From the NCBI RefSeq assembly GCF_003515065.1, contig NZ_QXGH01000009.1:530655-594654 (forward strand): a stretch of DNA of 64,000 bases, given 5' to 3'. The notes under the pieces are model-generated. The model worked only from the letters and a program-made list of their open reading frames with translations, was not told where the DNA came from and did no database searches. This DNA is from Nocardioides immobilis. Its GTDB lineage: Bacteria > Actinomycetota > Actinomycetes > Propionibacteriales > Nocardioidaceae. This document shows, one piece after another, positions 58,146 through 64,000 of the stretch; positions within the stretch are counted from its first letter, which is position 1, and each line of letters begins with the position of its first letter. Position numbers and translations under genes: made by a program.

Positions 58146-59336
58146 ATGACGATCTCCGCACCGCCGTCGTACCAGCAGCTGCCGCCGCCCCCTGATGGAT
58201 GGGGTGCACCGCCGCCGACCCAGGGAGTTCCGCGTCCGCGTCGCGGTGGGTTCGCAGCAGCGGTGCTGGCGGGCGCCCTGGTGGTCGGCGGCGGTGCGGG
58301 CCTGGCCGGCGCCGCTGCGTGGTCGGCGTTGGATGACGACAGCGGCGGGAGCGGCCAGGACGGTACGTCGTCGGCGCTCCAGGTCGCCGACACGACGGAC
58401 GACGACGCCCCCGACGGCAGCGTGGAGCAGGTGGCGAACGCGGTGCTCCCGTCCGTCGTCGCCCTCGACGTCACCGCAGGTGGGTCGGCCGGCAGCGGGT
58501 CCGGGGTGGTGCTCAGCGAGGACGGCCTGATCCTCACCAACGACCACGTGGTCACGCTGGCCGGTGCCGCGGACCCGGAGACCGCCGAGGTCACCGTGTC
58601 GTTCGCCGACGGCTCCACCGCCAGCGCCGAGGTGGTCGGCACCGACCCGCTGACCGACACCGCGCTGGTGCAGGCCGACGGCGTCTCCGGGCTCACGCCG
58701 GTGACGATCGGCCAGTCCGGCGACCTCGACGTGGGCGAGCAGGTAGTGGCGATCGGTTCGCCGTACGGCCTCGACTCGACGGTCACCAGCGGCATCGTGA
58801 GCGCGCTCGACCGTCCGGTCGAGGTGGCACGCGACGAGAGCGGCAACACCACGGCGTACCCCGCGATCCAGACCGACGCGGCGATCAACCACGGCAACAG
58901 CGGTGGCGCCCTCGTCAACATGGACGGTCAGCTCGTCGGCATCAACGCCTCGATCCGCACTCCCGACGGCAGCGACCCCAACGCCGGCTCGATCGGCCTG
59001 GGCTTCGCGATCCCGATCGACGAGGTCGTCCCGATCGTCGAGCAGCTGCGCAACGGCGAGACGCCGACCCACGCCCGGCTCGGGATCGAGGTCGAGAACG
59101 CCGAGAACGGCGCTGCCGTCCGCTCGATCGAGGACGGCTCGGCAGCCGAGGATGCCGGCCTGCAGGCCGGCGACGTCATCACCCGGATCGACGACCACCC
59201 GATCGACAGCTCGGGATCCCTGGTCGCGACGGTCCGCTCCTACCGCCCGGACGACCGGGTGACGGTGACCTTCCTCCGCGACGGTGAGCAGCAGACGACC
59301 GAGCTCGCGCTCGGGTCCGACGCCCCGTCCACCTGA
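58146..59336 (+). CDS. Membrane-anchored HtrA/DegP-like serine protease with PDZ domain
   Basis: A 396-aa protein with a Pro-rich cytoplasmic N-terminus, one span (about 34-58), a trypsin-like domain and a C-terminal PDZ domain (about 300-396; GSAAEDAGLQAGDVITRID). The triad is His in LTNDHVV, Asp in DPLTDTALVQ and Ser in GNSGGALVNM. It degrades or senses misfolded envelope proteins. The ATG at 58146 lacks a good ribosome-binding site. Upstream are four alternating CTCAG/CTGAG pentamers (58084-58133). No CssRS-type two-component genes are adjacent. Confidence 0.92.
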   Translation: MTISAPPSYQQLPPPPDGWGAPPPTQGVPRPRRGGFAAAVLAGALVVGGGAGLAGAAAWSALDDDSGGSGQDGTSSALQVADTTDDDAPDGSVEQVANAVLPSVVALDVTAGGSAGSGSGVVLSEDGLILTNDHVVTLAGAADPETAEVTVSFADGSTASAEVVGTDPLTDTALVQADGVSGLTPVTIGQSGDLDVGEQVVAIGSPYGLDSTVTSGIVSALDRPVEVARDESGNTTAYPAIQTDAAINHGNSGGALVNMDGQLVGINASIRTPDGSDPNAGSIGLGFAIPIDEVVPIVEQLRNGETPTHARLGIEVENAENGAAVRSIEDGSAAEDAGLQAGDVITRIDDHPIDSSGSLVATVRSYRPDDRVTVTFLRDGEQQTTELALGSDAPST

Positions 59337-59341
59337 ACTCT

Positions 59342-59386
59342 CGGCGTTCCTGTCGCCCGGTCCCCAGCTGGGCGACAGGAACGCCG
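59342..59386. terminator. Bidirectional terminator between htrA-like and GNAT genes
   Basis: A perfect 17-bp stem (59342-59358 with 59370-59386) with an 11-base loop between convergent genes. It can serve both transcripts. Confidence 0.85.
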
Positions 59387-59399
59387 GGTGCCAAGCGGC

Positions 59400-60425
59400 T
59401 CAGATCTTCTTCTGCAGCTCGCCGGCCCGGGCGGTGGGGACGAAGCCCATCCGCTCGTTGATGCCGATCATGTGGTCGTTGACCTCGGCGTTCCAGGTGA
59501 CGAGCCGGCGCCCGTCGTACTCACCGGTGGCCTGGAGCGCGCGCAGGTTCGCGATCTTGACCGCGAGCCCGAGCCGGTGGCCGCGGTGGGCACGGTGCGC
59601 AAGGGTGCCCCACTGGTAGACGTGGGTGGTCTCGTGCGACGGGGCCATCAGGTCGGTGAACGCCGCGATCTTGCCGTCGGGCGCGATCGCGATGGTCGTG
59701 TACATCGTGCGGCCCTGCTTGGCGACCACCGCCTCGTGCATGCGATGGGCCTCGATGTCGATCGCCTCGTCCTCGTAGTCGTTGTCGCCCATCGGCGCCT
59801 CGGTCATCAGGGTCGAGGACAGCTCGAGGTAGCCGAGCAGCAGGTCGTCGTCGGGGAACGGGCCGGTCCAGGAGCGCAGCTCGTAGTCCCCCGATCGCGC
59901 GGCCGCCTCCGCGGCCAGCTCGTCGAGGATCGTGTCGGGGACCGGGAGGGTGACCTCGCGCTGGACGTCGCCGAGGCCGAAGACGTAGCCGTGGGTCTTG
60001 GCGAACTCGACGCCGGAGGTGCCGGCCCCGTCGGCCGGACCGTCGTACGGCCACGCGGTCATCGCGTCGAACCGGGTGCGGTCGTGCTCCTTGGCGATCC
60101 CCTCGCAGAACGCGAGCAGCTCCGTGCCGTAGCCGTGGCGTCGGTGCTCGGGCAGCACGCTCACGTCGATGTCGGCCGCGGACAGGTTGTCGAGCAACGG
60201 GAGCTGCACCTGACCGGTCCCCACCACGACCCCGTCGACGACCCCGTTGATGCGGATCGACTTCCGGTGCTTGTGGGGCTCCCGGGCGCCCACCATCAGC
60301 TCGGGCAGCGTCCAGGGTGTGGCCGCGTCGCCGCGCTCGTGGTGGTCGACCTCGTTGGTGACAGCCAGCCACATCGCGAGCGCGTCGTCGTCGAACGGGT
60401 CGACGTCCTCGATCTGCAGGCTCAT
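59400..60425 (-). CDS. Tandem-GNAT acetyltransferase
   Basis: A 341-aa protein with two GNAT-like halves. The first has DVSVLPEHRRHGYGTELLAF (acetyl-CoA loop RRHGYG). The second has TLAHRAHRGHRLGLAVKIAN and the terminal WNAEVNDHMIGINERMGF typical of mycothiol-synthase-like or Eis-like tandem GNATs. The substrate is unknown. ATG overlaps the stop of the ABC-F gene (ATGA), suggesting a joint role, possibly in tolerance to an antibiotic. Confidence 0.83.
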   Translation of the reverse strand: MSLQIEDVDPFDDDALAMWLAVTNEVDHHERGDAATPWTLPELMVGAREPHKHRKSIRINGVVDGVVVGTGQVQLPLLDNLSAADIDVSVLPEHRRHGYGTELLAFCEGIAKEHDRTRFDAMTAWPYDGPADGAGTSGVEFAKTHGYVFGLGDVQREVTLPVPDTILDELAAEAAARSGDYELRSWTGPFPDDDLLLGYLELSSTLMTEAPMGDNDYEDEAIDIEAHRMHEAVVAKQGRTMYTTIAIAPDGKIAAFTDLMAPSHETTHVYQWGTLAHRAHRGHRLGLAVKIANLRALQATGEYDGRRLVTWNAEVNDHMIGINERMGFVPTARAGELQKKI

Positions 60426-62116
60426 CTGACTCGTGCCACCCTTCCCTCGTCCCACACGGGATCGTCGGACTCGTAGACGCCACCATCGGCGCCGAACACC
60501 AGGAACCTGTCGAAGCCCCGAGCAAACCACCGGTCGTGGGTCACGGCGAGGACCGTGCCCTCGAACGCCGCGAGTCCGTCCTCGAGGGCTTCGGCCGACG
60601 CCACGTCGAGGTTGTCGGTCGGCTCGTCGAGCAGCAGAAGGGTTGCTCCGGAGAGCTCCAGCATCAGGATCTGGAACCGCGCCTGCTGGCCGCCGCTGAG
60701 CGACTCGAACCTCTGCTCGGCGGCGACGCTGAGCTCGTAGCGGTCGAGCACCCGGCTCGCCTGCTCCCGCCCCATGCCCTGCCGGCCGTTGGGGCTGCCG
60801 TCGCCACGGTGGAGGATCTCGAGCAGCGTGCGGCCGACCAGCTCGGGGTGCTCGTGGGTCTGCACGAACCAGCCGGGCCGGACCCGCGCGCCGAGCTTGG
60901 CGACACCCGCGTGCCGCACCGGCTGTACGGCGACGTCGCCCACCGGTCGGTGCTCGACATCGGGATCGCTCCCGCCGGCGGCGAGCAGCCGCAGGAAGTG
61001 CGACTTGCCGGAGCCGTTCGAGCCGAGGACCGCCACGCGCTCGCCGTACCAGACCTCGAGGTCGAACGGCCTCATCAAGCCGGTCAGCTCGAGCGACTCA
61101 CAGACCACGGCGCGCTTGCCGGTGCGGCCACCCGACAGCCGCATGCTGACCTGCTGCTCGCGCGGCTGCTCGGTCGGCGGGCCGGCCTCCTCGAACTTCC
61201 GGAGCCGGGTCTGCGCCGCCTTGTACTGGCTGGCCAAGCCGTCGTTGTACTCCGCCTTGATCTTGTAGCGAAGCACCAGCGCCTTGAGCTTCGCATGCTC
61301 CTCGTCCCAGCGGCGGCGCATCTCCTCGAACCGGAGGAACCGGTCCTTCCGCGCGTCGTGGTAGCTCGCGAAGCCGCCGGGATGCGTCCAGACGAGGTTG
61401 CCGGCCGCGCCGAGCTCGACGGTCACCACCCGGGTCGCTGTGTTCGCGAGCAGCTCCCGGTCGTGGCTGATGAAGAGGATCGTCTTCTCGGAGGCGGCGA
61501 TCCGCTGCTCCAGCCAGACCTTGCCGGGCACGTCCAGGAAGTTGTCCGGCTCGTCGAGGAGCAGCACCTCGTCGGGGCCGGCGAGCAGGTACTCCAGCAC
61601 GATCCGCTTCTGCTCGCCGCCGGACAGGGTGCGCAGCTCGCGGTACTTCGCGCGGTCGTAGGGAAGCGCGAGCGCCTTGACCGTGCAGACGTCCCAGGTG
61701 ACCTCGAGGTCGTAGCCGCCCGCGTCGCTGTACTCGCTGAGAGCGTGCGCGTAGGCGAGCTGGGTCCTCTCGTCGTCGACCTCCATGAGGGCGCGCTCCC
61801 AGCGATCGACCTCCGCCGCGGCTTCGCGGACCCGAGCTGGGCTGATCGACAGCAGGAGGTCCGCGACGGTCGGGGCCTCGCCCAGACCGGCGCCGACCAT
61901 CTGCCGCATGACACCCAGCCCTCCGCTGCGGGTGACGGCACCCGCGTGCGGTACGAGCTCGCCGGTGATGATCTTCAGCAGCGTGGTCTTCCCGGCGCCG
62001 TTGGCCCCGACCAGCGCGACCTTCGCGCCGTCGCCCACCCGGAACGAGACGTCGTCGAGCAGCACCCGACCGTCGGGAAGCTCGTACCGGACGCCGGTGA
62101 CCTCTACATGACCCAC
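60422..62116 (-). CDS. ABC-F family ATP-binding protein
   Basis: A 564-aa protein with two ABC ATPase domains and no membrane spans. NBD1 has GANGAGKTT and LRTLSGGEQKRIVLEYLLAG; NBD2 has GSNGSGKSH and LSGGQQARFQILMLELSG. Between them is a helical linker (about 250-320) that in ABC-F proteins enters the ribosomal E site. Members act in translation or ribosome-targeting antibiotic resistance. NBD2 Walker A ends in GKSH rather than GKST/GKTT. GTG start; the downstream GNAT is coupled. Confidence 0.9.
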   Translation of the reverse strand: MGHVEVTGVRYELPDGRVLLDDVSFRVGDGAKVALVGANGAGKTTLLKIITGELVPHAGAVTRSGGLGVMRQMVGAGLGEAPTVADLLLSISPARVREAAAEVDRWERALMEVDDERTQLAYAHALSEYSDAGGYDLEVTWDVCTVKALALPYDRAKYRELRTLSGGEQKRIVLEYLLAGPDEVLLLDEPDNFLDVPGKVWLEQRIAASEKTILFISHDRELLANTATRVVTVELGAAGNLVWTHPGGFASYHDARKDRFLRFEEMRRRWDEEHAKLKALVLRYKIKAEYNDGLASQYKAAQTRLRKFEEAGPPTEQPREQQVSMRLSGGRTGKRAVVCESLELTGLMRPFDLEVWYGERVAVLGSNGSGKSHFLRLLAAGGSDPDVEHRPVGDVAVQPVRHAGVAKLGARVRPGWFVQTHEHPELVGRTLLEILHRGDGSPNGRQGMGREQASRVLDRYELSVAAEQRFESLSGGQQARFQILMLELSGATLLLLDEPTDNLDVASAEALEDGLAAFEGTVLAVTHDRWFARGFDRFLVFGADGGVYESDDPVWDEGRVARVR

Positions 62117-62160
62117 AAGGTGCGATTGTCCGCGTCAGCGGCGCTGAGCGCAGCCGGTTT

Positions 62161-62721
62161 TCATTCCCACTCGATGCTTTCGAGCATCGGGGTGACCACC
62201 GAGGCCGTCTCGGCGAGCGAGGTGACGGTCAGCTGGACCAGTACGACGGCCGACTCGTTCTCCCCTGCGACCGGCACCAGCACCTTCCGGAACACCTCCG
62301 GCTCGGTGAAGGCGCAGTCGAAGGCCAGCCCCGGTTCGCCGTACGTCGTGTCGTCGTCGAGCCGCTCGCAGACTCCGCCCTGCTCGGAGATCCCGGTCGC
62401 CGAGAAGATCGCCTCGTTCTCGGCCGTGTCGGCGCCGTCGTACCGGCTGACGATGAGCTGCTGCGTCTCGTCGCCCGCCTCCGTGGCCGCGAGCACCACG
62501 GCTCCCGGCAGCTCCCGGTCGATCTCCTCCCAGCCCTCGGGGAGCTCGAGGGACAGGCTGTCGTCCTTCGCGGTCACCCTGGTGCCGGCGCCGGCGTCCG
62601 ACGTCGACTCCCGGTCGCCGGCCGCCGTGTCCTCGTCCGGGCCCTCGTCCGGGCCGTCGTCCGGGCCGCAGGCGGTGAGGAGGAGCAAGGCAGCCAGACA
62701 CATCCCGAGAGTGCGCTTCAT
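62161..62721 (-). CDS. Small secreted lipoprotein
   Basis: A 186-aa lipoprotein with signal peptide MKRTLGMCLAALLLLTAC (lipobox LTAC, Cys18), an Asp/Glu/Pro/Gly repeat linker (PDDGPDEGPDED), and a 130-residue C-terminal domain (LSLELPEGWEEIDRELPG) resembling short surface lipoproteins of the LpqN type. Two cysteines (CERL, FDCAF) may form a disulfide. It lies upstream of the ABC-F gene with a 44-base gap. Confidence 0.8.
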   Translation of the reverse strand: MKRTLGMCLAALLLLTACGPDDGPDEGPDEDTAAGDRESTSDAGAGTRVTAKDDSLSLELPEGWEEIDRELPGAVVLAATEAGDETQQLIVSRYDGADTAENEAIFSATGISEQGGVCERLDDDTTYGEPGLAFDCAFTEPEVFRKVLVPVAGENESAVVLVQLTVTSLAETASVVTPMLESIEWE

Positions 62722-62784
62722 GGGGCAATCCAACCAGCCGGTCCGGGGAGTGCGAGGAGGCGTGAGGCGCTCCGCGCTGTCCGC

Positions 62785-62860
62785 AGGTTGAGGTGCGAGG
62801 AGTACGGCGGGCCGCTGGTTGAGGTGCGAGGCGCGCCAGCGCCGAGCCTCGAAACCAAGG
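62785..62860. repeat. Palindromic repeat GGTTGAGGTGCGA family, one partial and one full copy
   Basis: GGTTGAGGTGCGAGGA at 62786-62801 is a partial copy. GGTTGAGGTGCGAGGCGCGCC onward to GCCTCGAAACC (62817-62856) is a full one. The family is shared with 37602-37646 and 45182-45223. The cluster sits in the 246-base gap between the lipoprotein start and the second DUF222 gene. Confidence 0.75.
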
Positions 62861-62909
62861 CCCCGGCATCCCGGCGAGCCAGTTGTGATCCACAGGGCCG
62901 GGAAGTGTG

Positions 62910-64000
62910 AACCGCCTGTCCACAGGCGGGTTCCGCGCGTTTCGATGTGTCGGTGGTCGGGTGTTGAGTGTTCAGTATGGATCTCGGGACCGCGCCCCTC
63001 TTCGACCTCTCCGCCACCCCGGCGGACGTGGCCGTCGAAGGTGTCCCGGTGACGCGTTCGCGGGAGCTGTTGGCCGCGATTCGCGGCCGCCGTGCGGCGA
63101 TTGCCGACCACGAGATCGGCCTGCTTCGGGAGATCGCCGAGTGGGCTGGCGAGCATGTGGTGGCCGAGGGGGCGGAGGCTTCGACGATCACCGAGCGGGG
63201 TCTGGACACCGGGCTTCCGGTCGCCGGACCCGGTGCCCCGTTGATCAGTGACTTCGCGGTGATGGAGCTCTCCGCCCTCGTCGGGCGGTCGTTGGACTCC
63301 GGACGTGCGTATGTCGGGCAGGTGGTCGAGCTGGCCTACCGGCTCCCCAAGACCTGGGCCCGGGTCCTCCAAGGCCGAGTGCCGGTGTGGAAGGCACTGC
63401 GGTTCGCCGACACCACCCGCACCCTCCCGGCCGATGCCGCTGGGTTCGTGGACCGGCAGCTCGCACCCATCGCCCACGGGGTCTCCTGGGCGCAGATCGA
63501 CCGGCTGGTCGAGGCAGCCCTGGTCCGCTACGACCCGGCCGCGGCCGAGGAGAAGCGGCAGCAGGCGCAGGAGACCCGGCACGTCGACATCGACCTCGAC
63601 CGGGTCGGGTTCGACGGCACCGCGGAGGTCACCGCGACCCTCGACATCGCCGACGCCCTCGACCTCGAGACCGCGGTCGCCCGCCGCGCGAAGCTGCTCG
63701 GCCAGCTCGGCTGCGAGGACTCCCTCGACCTGCGCCGGTCGGTCGCGCTCGGGGGAGATCGCCCGCCACGACCTCGCCCTCGACCTCCAGATCGTCGACC
63801 CCGACACCGGGGAGATCACCCACACCGTCCCCGGCCGCAGGGTCGAGCTGATCGTCCACCTCAACGACACCAGCGGCCACACGGCCGACGGCGCGGTCGG
63901 CCGGTTCGCCAACACCCGCACCCCGATCTCACCGGAGCAGGTCAAGGAATGGATGGGCACCCCGGGCACCAGCGTGCTGGTGCGGCCGGTGATCGACCTC
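62910..64000 (+). repeat. Direct repeat copy B (DUF222 gene and leader)
   Basis: Collinear with 36077-37166 in the same orientation, with a gap-free offset of 26833 up to 63750 and one inserted G at 63751-63755. It runs off the window end. Confidence 0.9.
62968..64000 (+). pseudogene. DUF222/13E12 HNH gene, copy B, frameshifted and truncated by the window end
   Basis: Starting at GTG 62968 (ATG in copy A) or ATG 62977, the frame encodes a DUF222 protein closely matching copy A for about 260 residues (ISDFAVMELSALVGRSLDSG; DIDLDRVGFDGTAEV). At 63751-63755 it has GGGGG where copy A has GGGG, shifting the frame so RSVALGEIARQDL is lost and replaced by an Arg/Pro-rich stretch. The HNH part would lie beyond the window. 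It is a pseudogene unless the extra G is a sequencing error. Confidence 0.8.

Overview
The window is very G+C-rich DNA with dense coding on both strands, many GTG starts and many ATGA/GTGA start-stop overlaps. Together with a GroEL ending in a His-Gly tail, GuaB beside a GuaB3, 13E12/DUF222-HNH genes and SigE-family sigma factors, this points to an actinobacterium, most likely Nocardioidaceae (Nocardioides-like). Genus is an inference. No tRNA, rRNA, CRISPR array, prophage or insertion sequence was seen. No gene-free stretch exceeds about 300 bases; the longest gaps (29936-30157, 37542-37805, 51189-51425, 62722-62967) hold CIRCE elements, a palindromic repeat, the divergent rplM/gltA control region and repeat DNA respectively.

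Region 1 (1-11.6 kb) is accessory metabolism: a methyltransferase/phosphotransferase pair, a membrane SpoIIE/PP2C phosphatase, then a leftward phosphotransferase - unknown protein - aldehyde dehydrogenase operon preceded by a KstR-type palindrome (7833-7846), a sulfotransferase, a TetR coupled to a DUF1214 protein, and a dienelactone hydrolase. This looks like lipid or steroid-type catabolism. Region 2 (11.6-27.8 kb) has an MFS pump coupled to guaB3, an orphan CbxX/EccA-like AAA+ ATPase, a short GNAT, a Tat-exported FAD oxidoreductase facing a TetR across a perfect palindrome, guaB, zwf, and cydAB with a Rex-type operator, bracketed by two copies of a long palindromic repeat.

Region 3 (27.8-30.2 kb) is groES-groEL under two tandem CIRCE (HrcA) sites with a hairpin between the genes and a terminator after them. 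Region 4 (30.1-38.6 kb) holds a THUMP-like methyltransferase, a small membrane protein, and an ECF sigma locus: three related secreted or membrane-anchored proteins and a SigE-family sigma factor, with three promoters of the form GCAACC-N16-CGTC, followed by a DUF222/HNH gene. It seems to be inserted between groES and tsaD, which are usually close neighbours in actinobacteria.

Region 5 (37.8-52.7 kb) is core: a leftward run glmS-acpS-nnr-alr-hydrolase-(GNAT-tsaE)-tsaB-rimI-tsaD-thioesterase, divergent coaA, then rplM-rpsI-glmM and divergent citrate synthase. It joins cell-wall amino-sugar and D-alanine supply, carrier-protein activation, NAD(P)HX repair and tRNA t6A synthesis. Region 6 (52.8-64 kb) has a collagen-like secreted protein, a large LuxR-family ATPase regulator and an acyl-CoA synthetase that share a palindrome motif, a membrane-anchored HtrA protease, an ABC-F protein coupled to a tandem GNAT, a lipoprotein, and a second, frameshifted DUF222 gene in direct orientation to the first, cut by the window end.
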